A stretch of DNA of 64,000 bases from Epinephelus fuscoguttatus. Lineage: Eukaryota > Chordata > Actinopteri > Perciformes > Serranidae. The stretch spans positions 35,129,839-35,193,838 of the forward strand of contig NC_064757.1 in the NCBI RefSeq assembly GCF_011397635.1, written 5' to 3'. The notes beneath the pieces were generated by a model. That model did no database searches. It had not been told where the DNA came from and worked only from the letters and a program-made list of their open reading frames with translations. Below are positions 12,501 to 21,800 of the stretch, one piece after another. Every line of letters starts with the position of its first letter. The first letter of the stretch is position 1. The position numbers and the translations under genes are program-made.

Positions 12501-13615
12501 CGCATTCTGAAATAATCCACATCCTAAATGCCTCACAGGTTGCACTTTAACTTATCACTTAAAGGTCATGAGCCATATGGTTGCACTATTGTATGTAATG
12601 TATTGTTATTGCATTATCGTCGCGGCAGTGTGTTTTCCAAATCAACTGTGGTTGATATGGCAATTAATTACTGATTATGAGACATGTGTTTGTGCCTTCA
12701 TACTGCACACTGCCACCTGCTTTTTCTCCTCACTGCAGGACCTTGATGTGGATCCCAAAGAGATGAACAGAGAGACTCCAGAGGAGACAGGGATCTACCT
12801 TCTGTCCAGCAACCTGCCACAGCACTGTCTTTACACCAGAGTCAGCTCACTGCAGAAACTCAAGGTAAAAATACAGTGAAACTCAGACAAGTTATTCTCT
12901 TAAATTCCTATAATGTCACCAAGAAATGTGCACGGAAAAAAAACGTCTTCGTTCTGATCACAATACTTAAATGTGAAGACCAACTTTCTGTGACTTAAAA
13001 ACTCAGCTAGAAAACCTAAATTTGTCAATATAACTAAGCAACCAATGAAATCTTGCCGACTAATAACCTTTCTGGTTTGGTAATATTAATACTACCATTT
13101 CTCCTCTAACCCAACATTAACAGGAGGAGTTGGTCTTCACCGTGTGCCTTCAGGGCACCTTCACCGCCATGGATGACGAATCTGTCCACTGGACCAAAAG
13201 CATCAACATTGGCAAGCCGCTGATCGCCCGCCTGGACCTGCACCGTGCCATGAGGCGAAATAGCTGCCTGCAGACGTGCATGATGCCCCACAGCCCGTCC
13301 CACAGCCCCTGCCACAGCCCGGGGCCCGAACACCGCCTCCACCTCCACCACGGGTCGCACCAGGCCCAAGACTACAGCCGCCTGTCACCACAACACCTCT
13401 ACCTGGACATGTACGAGCACCACCAGGGCGCAGTGGGAGGCTGTGGGGATTCCTACTACGACAACCTCAGCCAACCTCGCTACGATGCTGCGTACGACTC
13501 AGCTGGTGGACTTTCAACCTCGCCGGAGAGGTTCAGCATCCCCATAGAGACCACTGACGACATCAACGAGCTGCAGACTGTGTTCATCAACAGTCTGCAG
13601 CTTCAACAGCCTTGA
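563..13615 (+). CDS. malt1: MALT1 paracaspase, lacking only exon 1
   Basis: Arginine-directed paracaspase and scaffold of the CARD11/BCL10/MALT1 complex, linking antigen-receptor signals to NF-kB. Exons that join in frame: 563-729, 1142-1263, 3644-3791, 4618-4796, 4958-5054, 6485-6508, 6617-6661, 8452-8655, 8778-8955, 9184-9255, 9354-9481, 9998-10147, 12095-12252, 12739-12864, 13124-13615. They give 762 residues plus stop; about 80 more at the N-terminus are off-window. Order: end of death domain (1-55), Ig1 (about 56-145), Ig2 (146-237), linker, caspase-like domain (262-505), Ig3 (505-640), tail. The catalytic pair is visible: His in AGHGYEN (codon 8798-8800) and Cys in LLDMCRKR (8945-8947), 49 residues apart as in human MALT1. 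The tail keeps PIETTD (13541-13558), which fits the TRAF6-binding pattern PxExxD/aromatic, and a fish-specific His-Ser-Pro run (PHSPSHSPCHSPG). Teleosts have malt paralogues; the death domain and TRAF6 site favour malt1 itself. Confidence 0.95.
1918..2050. repeat. Purine-rich tract in a malt1 intron
   Basis: About 130 bases of almost pure A/G on the + strand (GGAAGAGGGGAAGAGAGGATG and similar), built from imperfect GGA/GATG units. No coding potential seen. The strand asymmetry could favour triplex or slipped structures, which is inference only. Confidence 0.45.
2740..3236 (+). mobile_element. LINE 3' end (L2/Rex-like clade)
   Basis: A frame at about 2757-2867 ends in a stop and reads TTERNRKSFLPVAIKLYN, the typical C-terminus of fish L2-type LINE ORF2. 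It is followed by an AT-rich 3' UTR and the diagnostic tail CCGGGGATTAATAAAGTATT, then four TGAATC units at 3211-3235. This is a 5'-truncated insertion in the same orientation as malt1, inside an intron. Clade assignment is from recognition only. Confidence 0.75.
3810..4345. mobile_element. TTAA-flanked MITE (TTAAAGGGACAGTTCACCCC family)
   Basis: The left end TTAAAGGGACAGTTCACCCC (from 3810) matches, as reverse complement, the end of a copy at 15176, and is related to one at 62246. It contains a strong internal inverted repeat: about 3921-4006 pairs with 4108-4193. The right part (4258-4345) is similar in reverse to 62358-62440. No right terminal repeat is obvious, so this copy may be truncated or rearranged. 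TTAA plus AGGRR is the terminal pattern of T2/Kolobok-type MITEs. It sits directly after a malt1 donor site. Confidence 0.65.
5800..6218. mobile_element. hAT-like element remnant
   Basis: The right end reads ATATCGGCCACGGATAAAGC then AGTGCATCCCT, close to the GGTGCATCCCT terminus of fish hAT elements. The left part has AATAGCCGATGCTGATA, a reverse-related motif. No transposase frame is visible, so this is a non-autonomous or decayed copy in a malt1 intron. Confidence 0.5.
6485..6508 (+). CDS. malt1: malt1 24-nt microexon
   Basis: Eight-codon exon between TTCCTAG and GGTAAGAC, translating with its flanks as DDIYAIGG. It enters and leaves in phase 1, so skipping it keeps the frame. It lies between Ig2 and the caspase-like domain, where mammalian MALT1 has the alternatively spliced 11-residue exon 7. 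The sequence is not visibly similar to the mammalian exon, so equivalence is inferred from position and phase. Confidence 0.7.
6617..6661 (+). CDS. malt1: malt1 45-nt microexon
   Basis: Fifteen-codon exon between ATTTTAG and GGTAAGTG, coding GSSDLFLNSIPEQLYG with its flanks. It is also phase 1 to phase 1. Only 108 bp of intron separate it from the 24-nt microexon. Either, both or neither could be included without a frame change, giving up to four linker lengths before the protease domain. Confidence 0.72.
7485..8330. repeat. Decayed dispersed repeats in the large malt1 intron
   Basis: Two recognisable pieces. At 7490-7625 GAAGTTTATTTATAGAGCACC starts a fish repeat common at LINE or SINE tails. 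At 8120-8330 the stretch with GGTCAAAGGTCACTGTGACC and CATAACTCAAGAATTCACAC belongs to another widespread fish family. No ends can be fixed. The rest of this intron shows nothing further. Confidence 0.45.
11784..11891. repeat. Fold-back repeat with 45-base arms
   Basis: The arm at 11784-11828 pairs with 11844-11891 across a loop of about 15 bases. Both contain ATCATTAAAAGAGCC and a GTCGACC/TTCGACC core. The loop has GTCTTTGTCAGGG, a motif often found in terminal repeats of Penelope-like and related fish elements. It lies in the intron before the malt1 exon at 12095. It could form a hairpin in RNA. Confidence 0.6.
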
Positions 13616-13776
13616 AGCTGCTGCTCAGAAGAAAAGCTTTAAATATCTGACATTGTATCTGGAACACTGCTGCTCTTCCTGTTACATGTTGTTTAGAATA
13701 TTATATTCCTCCAAATATAAGCATTATTTGCCTCGACAAGCTGTATACTGACTTTTCTACTTAAAAGAGTTTTGTA

Positions 13777-13782
13777 AATAAA
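13777..13782 (+). terminator. malt1: malt1 polyadenylation signal
   Basis: AATAAA lies 162 bases after the malt1 stop codon, giving a short 3' UTR. A G/T-rich stretch (GTGTATGATTGCTG) follows. Confidence 0.75.
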
Positions 13783-14144
13783 TGGAAGACTGAAACAGTG
13801 TATGATTGCTGCAGTCATGTTTTGTAAATGTCTATTTACCAATAATTAACTGAAGAAAAGTAAAAGGCACTGGATGGTAATCGTCAAGATCTGACAATCT
13901 GATATTTTTTTCAGAGCTGTACCTCTTAGAAACGTTTGTTTAAAAGTATGAGCCACATGCACAAATTAAAGAGGCATTAAGATTAATAAAATAAAGGATG
14001 AAGCAATCTGCCTTCACTGCAAGAACAGCATTGTAAACATTCCTTCATGTAACTAGTCTAAAAGAAAACTTGTCAGGAAGGTGAGGCTGGAGGAGCTCCC
14101 CCTGCTGTACAGTTACAGTAAATATCTTCAGGCATTTTATAATA

Positions 14145-14380
14145 TACAGTGGGGGAAATTAGTATCCAACACGTCAACTTACTTTTCATTAAATGTATTT
14201 CCAATGCAGCTATTCACATTAAATTAAAACCAGACCTTGATTTTAATTCAAGGTCTGGCTCCGTTCATCTTCCCTCTGATAATATAGATTCTGCTGATAC
14301 TATGAGAAGAGACACAGCCCCGTATCATGATGCTTCCACCTACGAGCCTCACTGTAGGTACAGTATTTTAGGTTCATAAA
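14145..14380. mobile_element. Tc1/mariner remnant
   Basis: It starts TACAGTGGGGGAAATTAGTA next to TA, the usual terminus of a fish Tc1-like family. The right part, CCCCGTATCATGATGCTTCC, resembles an internal (antisense transposase) segment of the same elements. Only the first few hundred bases are present, so this is a deleted copy. Confidence 0.7.
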
Positions 14381-14929
14381 CAGAACTATTTCTCCTCCAC
14401 ACATGGTGCATCATATTGTTGATGAAAAGCTCGTTTAAAATTTGCTACACAACATTCGGAGTAGTCTGTGTGGTTAGACAAGACAAATATTGAACTTTTC
14501 AACAAAAATGTAACGTAAATAAATTAACATATTAATAAATACAGGAATATATAGTTAAAGAACAATAAATGCAGATAAAGTATAATAACTCATTAACTTA
14601 CAGAAAAAAAATATATGTAGGCTAGATGTACAAAATGTAGAAATAAATTTGACGTTTTCTTTTATTTGTCCTGTTTATCATTTTTGTTTTTTATGCATTA
14701 ATCTATTTCCATAGTTATTTTTAACATTTATTTATTCTTTTATTTCTGTATTTATTTATTCCTGTGTATTTCTACATTTATTCCTGTACTTCTTCATGCT
14801 TTCATGTATTTCCCTATTAATTTATACATTTATTTATTTATTCGTTTTTTTATGTACTTATTGGTTCCTTATTTATTTATTGATACGCAAGTCATTTTTC
14901 ATCTTCCGCAGCCTTTCTTTATTTGTGCA

Positions 14930-15176
14930 GTTTTATTTAGTAAATATCAGTGTCTGGTCCCCTCAGGATGGCAGTAGAGGGCCTCTCTATCAGGACTTCC
15001 CTCTCCTCCTCCAGCTCCCTCTGATACTCTTCTCCCAACTGCTCTCTTATGTCATCTCCATGGTGGATATTTTCAACACTCTGCATCTCACACCAAAATA
15101 ATATAGACTGATAAATAGCACTACAGGTAAAAGGACAAAAATGTATTTTTAATTCGGGGGTGAACTGTCCCTTTAA
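14930..15176. mobile_element. TTAA MITE, right end preserved
   Basis: It ends GGGGGTGAACTGTCCCTTTAA at 15176, the reverse complement of the element end at 3810. Upstream bases (CACACCAAAATAATATAGAC, ATAAATAGCACTACAGG) match the sub-terminal part of the copies at 3810 and 62246. The left boundary is not clear. Confidence 0.65.
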
Positions 15177-15866
15177 TTGAAGGAGCATATCAAATGTAGC
15201 ATGAACTGAATGTGCCTGAGGGTGAGGGTGTTGAACTGGGTGTTATTATAAATATTGCATATATGGATTGTTTCTAGGAGTGGAAAGAAGGCTGGAGTAC
15301 CCTACACAAGCAGAAGCATTCTGAAAACTCTCTTTTTTGGGCCCTCTCTTTTGCCTTTATAAATGTAGAGTATAATATCTAAAATCTAGTTAAAATAGAT
15401 GTCTGGATTAAGAGTATGTTCAAACAAAGCAACGATGTAAGAACACAAATCAGCTACAGTATTTAGTTTCCACCCCTGGCTGTTTTCACAATGGCTGTCA
15501 GGTCATGTCCTCTCCCATATTATGAAAGGGCACCTTGCAAGAGGCTGCACGGTAGCAACACAACAGCATCATGTTTTTAGCATACAGATCAACATTTCGT
15601 TTTTAAAGAACACGAGTGTTTATGGCGTACATGTTATGCCCATGCATAGCCATGGCCACTGCAGCACAGCAGATAGGAACCCTGTCCGATTGAATAATGG
15701 ATGGAGTCAGCCACCCACAGGCTGCAGGGTGATATCATGGCTGCGTCACTTGTGCAGCTGAGGGAGGAGGGGCCGGTGGTGGTTTTTAGACGATGCAGCA
15801 GGCAGAGACAGGAGAGAGAACGCGTGAGAAACCTGGCGGCAGAGAGAGGACACAGGGACAATAATC

Positions 15867-18800
15867 ATGTCAGCCTCCTGGAAGCATCTCTTTTTACAGA
15901 TCCTCCTGCTTCTCGTCTCCTGCAGACACATCAATACAAGTAAATGACTGTTTGGGTTTAATTTTGACTCTGTGGATGTCTTGAAATGTTGTTCTACCTT
16001 CTCTGTTCCCCACACTGTGGGGTGTAACCTTGTGAGGTGTAGAAGAAAAATGTCACAGGGTTCCCACACCGTCACATTCTACTGTATCTGCCATATTTTT
16101 GATTTGAATTTCTTTACTATGTCAGGGTCAAAAATACTCTGAGACAGCAACTGCATCATCACGAGACACTGAGACTCATCATTAAAACCAAGAGCAATTA
16201 CTTAGTTAAGGATTTAAAAATAAATGCCAATGTGTAAAAAAAGGTCTGATTTAAAATACTTTTTATATTAAAGAACTGTGATCATGGATATCACAGGGAT
16301 TTTAACTGAGGTAAACTGATCAGTTTAATGCATTAAGTTTTATACTTGCCATTCATTTACCATCTGCTGTGGCTACGTGCTACGGAAGCCCTGAGAGGAA
16401 AGTGAGACAGTGTATTTTTGTAGTAATACATTTTCTAAATGTTCTCTCCTAAATGTATTACTTGCCAAGATAATCCTTCCTTAAAGAATATGTCAATCAT
16501 GTGGAAAAAGCTATTTTTTTTTTTTTTTTTTTTTTTGGATCTATGAAAGCCAGGGGCCAGTTACACAACACACCTTGAGGTGAGATTTCCCTTGAAGTCC
16601 ATGTTATGGCTTTCTTAAAATAAAATCAGCTGCACAAAACAGGTCTTCTCCTTCATGTTTCCTTAAAATGTTTGCTTAATTATGGTCTTATACTTAAGGA
16701 ATCCCTTAAAGTTAGTTTAACCATTGCACAGAAGACTTAAGGTAACACAAGCTTGAGCACAAGCAAAAAAATGGTTACCTTGGAAACTGTAGTAATTTAC
16801 CATTATAAAAACTTTCAATGCAGTAAATGCCTTAACAGTTTTACTGGATTCTGAGCAGCTACCTTAAGTAAGCCCCTCAGCTTAGGAAAAATTAACTCTT
16901 AGCCTAAGTGTCAGGATTAAATCATTTTTTCGCCATTCAAGTTAAAAGAGTGCTGAATTGGAAGTAGCTGGCCTGGCCGGCAGAAGTCTCTGGTGCACCT
17001 GCACTATGGTCGGCACAGTGCGGAGGCAGTGCTGACCATCTGGGTATTTTTATAAATGTCAGTTGATCATTTTAGGCTTCATGCACCACTGTACAACTTC
17101 CATAGGAATGAATGGGGCCCCGCCTCCAACGCTATATCCAGGTCTCTTTCCACATCCATTGGGTGGAGGGTGGAGAAAAAAAGTTGAAAAAAATTGTATA
17201 TCACAACTTGTTTCTGCTAAAGAGCTCAGTGGCCAAAGAAAAAAAATCTTACCTTATGTAACACCGACAGCCAATTGCGGACTCACCATCTTGAATCAGC
17301 AAAAAAAGAAAGCAAATGAGGGCCAATGGTGTGGGACACAACACACCAACTATAGGGCAACAGATGCTCACTGACAGCCCCACACTGACCAACAGCTGAC
17401 CATCGACTTATGTTGTGTTCTTACCAACATGCAATGCAGATTTTCTTATTCTATTACTAATGCAAGTTTGAACACTCAGACTGAGAACCTGTATACAGAT
17501 AATGTTCCTGTAGAAAACAGGAGAAAAATACGACACAGGCGACAGATACTTCAGTTCAATGCAGCTTTGCTCCGTGGAATTTATTTGCCAACATGCAAAA
17601 ATACCAGAAATAACACTAAATACCTAAGCTGATTACAGGTTTTTTCCCGTTTACAAGCACACATTATCTCCTTACAACAAAAACAATGGAGCCCAACCAG
17701 TTTCCTACTCTATTAATTCATCCTCATTGAGTTTATAGACTGACCTGTGTTTACATTTAGTCCACAATACTCAAGAAAACAATATGAAGAAATGTAGAAT
17801 TTGCCAGTTTTTACATGTTCCCTTATTTAAACTCACACTTAGTGTAAAATTAAAAAATAAAACAGTTGCTTGTAATGACAATTGCATGTTAGTTTAGAAA
17901 AAATATATGAGCTCAAAACTTGCAAGGTAGCTTAACCTTTTAGTGAGCTAAACACATTACATTATTACATATACAGTAATTTAAAACAAGCTGTGACATC
18001 AATTTAATATTAGTTAATCCAAATTAAATGTGCTGCAGCCAAAATCCAGACCACGTTTGCGTCTTACATTGATCAATTACAAGTTTGCCACACCTGTGCA
18101 ACACCGGCGCCATCTTAGGTCACATTCAAAGAACAACTGGTCTACTGGTCAGAAACCCCATATAAATACACTAATTACCCTCACAAAGTCGTCCTAACAC
18201 ACATATTAGACGTTTGACAACATGTGTATGTAGTATTGCAAGTTTAACATTTCACACACCTGTAGAAAACAGGAGAAAAGATAGACACAGGCGACCAACA
18301 CTTTGTATCAATGCAACTTCGTTCCGTGGAGAAGCAGGAGACCGCTGAGAAGAAGAGGGTCAGCGGCGGAAGCACAGCGCCACACTGCCTCCTGCTGGTG
18401 ACATTGATATGCAACTGCAAGTGTTTTTCTCACAGAAATAATATCCTGAAAATAAAAACATAAATAAACTATTTTGTATACACTATAAAACATAAAAACA
18501 TTTCCAGAAAACATGACCATACATTTATTGTGCGTCACACTGACTTGCTTCATAGGCACGAATATATAAGCTGAATCATTGGATGAAGTTCCGCCAGTAC
18601 GTCCTCAGCTTCACACGTCCCGGAGGATCTCAATGCTGATTGGCTATGGCGGTGCGAATCAGTTGGTCAGTGTTATCAACTCTCGCGAGAAAGCGTGTTG
18701 CGCGAAATCGCGTTACCGGCTTTGTGCCGCATAGGTGTACAGAGAGAGAGGAGGCATCCAGAAGTCCATTCATTCCAGTGGGAATCTCCGTGATATCCGA

Positions 18801-21800
18801 CATACTCCTCCCCTCTGTAATATTTCGGTCCTGACTTTGCCTCAATACTAAAAAAAAAAGAACTTTTGTGGTGGATTTTGGAGAGACTGTATGACAGTGT
18901 GCTAGCTTAGTCAACAGGCTGCTAACTGGCTAACAGACTGTTTCAATTCAATTCAGCTTTATTTAAAGTGTAAAATCCCCATAAACATGGTCTCGAAACA
19001 CTTTACAATTATACATTAGAAAAATACAAATTACAAATAAAAAATACAAATTACAAATAAGCACAATTATTTACAATAACAATTAAAATAAATAAAAGTA
19101 GGCCTATGCAAAAGTGCTATTAAGTTGTACCATATGCTTGGGAAAATAAATAGGTTTTTAGTCTAGATTTAAAGATGTCAATGGAGCCTGCCCTAACTGA
19201 TTGGGGGAGCCGGGTCCAGAGAAGTAGGGGCACGGTAGGAAAATGCTCTACCACCTGCTGATTTTTTAACTTTGGGGACTGTGAGGTAGGCTAGTTAGCA
19301 TTCTGTGAGCAGAGAGCACATGTTGGAAAGTATGGGATGATTAGCACAGATAAGTATGGGGGTGCTAGGCCATGTAGAGATTTGTAGGTGAGTAAAAGCA
19401 GCTTGAAGTCTGATCTGGACTGGATCGGTGAACGTCATTGTGACATTATGGCCATAATTTAACGCCATAACTCAGGGACAGAAGGAGAGACATTTGGTCA
19501 GATACTAAAACTGGTGGTGACACTAATTTTGGGTACCCACCCTGAAACTGCTGATTTTAAAGATCTTGCTGCTGGGTTGAAGATGTGTGTGGATGATGTT
19601 TTAGAATTTGTAGCTATCCATTTTGAAGCATAGTGTCATGGCTACATATGAGTCTGGACAGACATGGATGTAAACTGTAACTTGACAGGTTGGAGGGATA
19701 AATGTAGCCTGTTCTTACTGTATACTGTCAGCATTACATTTTAAGTTTGTGTGTGTTTGTTTTCCTGTCAGAGACACCTGGTCCAACGTCCCCTCCACTG
19801 GTTCCAATAAGCCCCCTGCCAACAGATGTCAGAAGTGTTGTTCTCAAAGGTAAACCTCAAATATTTTCACTGTAAACGTGGTGTTACTGCAGAGATGGGT
19901 GTTTTGTCCGCTTGTGTGTGATCAAAGCTTACACGTTCTGATTTTCCATTGCGTCTGTGCTTCAACTCTCCATGCAGGTAAAAGTCACGTGGAGAAGGTT
20001 GAACTGTTGAACCCTGTCAATCTGGCACTGGAGTGTACCTGGACAGGTGATCAGAGCAAACTACCAAACATAACTGGGTTCTGGAGAAAAGATGGGGACG
20101 AGGTTAACAACAGCCGTGTCACGACGCAGCTGGAGAACGAGCAGTATAATCTCAAACGAGTGTGAGTATGTGTTCATAATTTCATCCATTAGCTCCAGAG
20201 AATGCATTTACTGTAAAACTTCAATTAATAGCCCGGGCTATTATTTGCTTAAATCACTGAAATTAATGAGCCTATATTTGGGACAGGCCTTTAAATCCTT
20301 TCACACAAAACTGTTGCTGGATTAAAAATTAGGCTTCAGATAACATATCAGTTATGAATCAGTCATGTATCTAGCACCGACAGACATCAGAGAGGAATAC
20401 GGCAGAATCACAAATTATTTACAGACATTTAAAAAAAAACAAAAAACACTTATCCTAAATTTAACATGGGATGTTTTGGTATAGAATTATATTAAGATTT
20501 ATTTTTGCTTTACAGGTTCAGCATTGTCAATGAAGAAACCCTCGGGAATTACACCTGCATGTTTGGAAATGAAGCCAAAATAGACTTTGTTTTGGCAGGT
20601 ACAGATCACATCCTTTCATGAGTTATATGTAGGCTGTCACATTTTACATTTCACAGCCAGTATTTGTGAATATGATTCGTGATTTATGAATATCAGTATT
20701 TACACTTTGTTTAAAGGGTATAAAATGCAGGATATAGAGATTCATTTTTATCATTACTGTTCTTTTTCCTTGTTGTCCACCAGCTCCAAAGATCGGTGAG
20801 GTGAGAGATAAGCCGATAGTCGGTTATATGGGGGACTTTACTGTGATCACGTGTAAAATGGAGGACACTAAGCCAAAGCCAAATACCTGGAACTGGTATA
20901 AAGCAAATGGCACAGAGAAGGTAGGTGTGCTGTGTTTTTTGTGTGAGATTTCTGTCACTGGTGACGTTTGAATTGCCACCAATTCAACATATGTTTTACC
21001 ATCAACTTTTGTTTGTGGGGTCAGTGGAATATAGATGAACGTGTGGTTAAATCCCCTACACACTCATGGTGTAAACACAGGTGTTTTTACTTGACTCTAA
21101 GTCTAAATGAAAACACCTGAGCATGTGTGCAGAGCCTTTACATTTAACAACCCAAACCTGCCAAGTTGTATTGTCCCTACACCAAATGACTTTTTACATC
21201 TCCAGTGTTGAGTTTTACCTCAAGTTATCATGGCTCTCTTGCTCTGTGGATAAGGAGGCAAAACTGGTTGAGTGAACAAGCGTCCTTATTCAGCATGTAT
21301 CTAATCTTGTGTTTCTCGGGTTCTATGTTTTTGCAGACACATAAGGAATTATTTCATATTTCTTAGATGAAGTTTGGTGTAGTATTTTCTACTACGAGCA
21401 GGTAGTCTTGCAAATAATGACTCTGCAGGATCCCCAGTCTTTGCAAAATCTTCTAGTTTGTGACTAAAAACTCACATTGTTGTCAGATGTGAGAGGTTGT
21501 CAGACTTTACTCTTTTCCAAGTATTTTCAAAGTCCCGAGTAAGGATGGCAGAGGGGATACCCACACACCAATGCAACTGGGCTGGACAGCCACAAAAAAG
21601 GTCCACAGGCTGAGATCAATGCAATTTATTTAAGACATCCATGCACAAAAGAAAGGTGCTCAAAGTGCAGGAAAAAAAAACAGCATCAAACATTTCAGTG
21701 CTACTGACAGGAATGCTTCACAGAACATATATAGACACAGACAGATTACTACCAGGTGTGATGAATCAGTCAGCAGGTGCCACTAATTAGATCAGATCCA

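Larger units (their letters stand above)
13783..15866. other. malt1-emb intergenic spacer
   Basis: Non-coding spacer holding a Tc1-like remnant (14145-14380), an AT-rich low-complexity zone of ATTTATT units (about 14500-14900), and a TTAA MITE end at 15176. The last 100 bases before the emb start codon are purine-rich with a few CpGs. I see no TATA box. No other gene is supported. Confidence 0.6.

Noticed and set aside
13106-13557. Long overlapping frames on both strands of the last malt1 exon
   Set aside because: GC-rich Pro/His coding sequence yields long shadow frames. No splice signals or family features support them.
17507-18330. Direct repeats as a short LTR pair
   Set aside because: No TG...CA ends, primer-binding site or polypurine tract, and the repeats are only about 73 bases. 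Left as unassigned.
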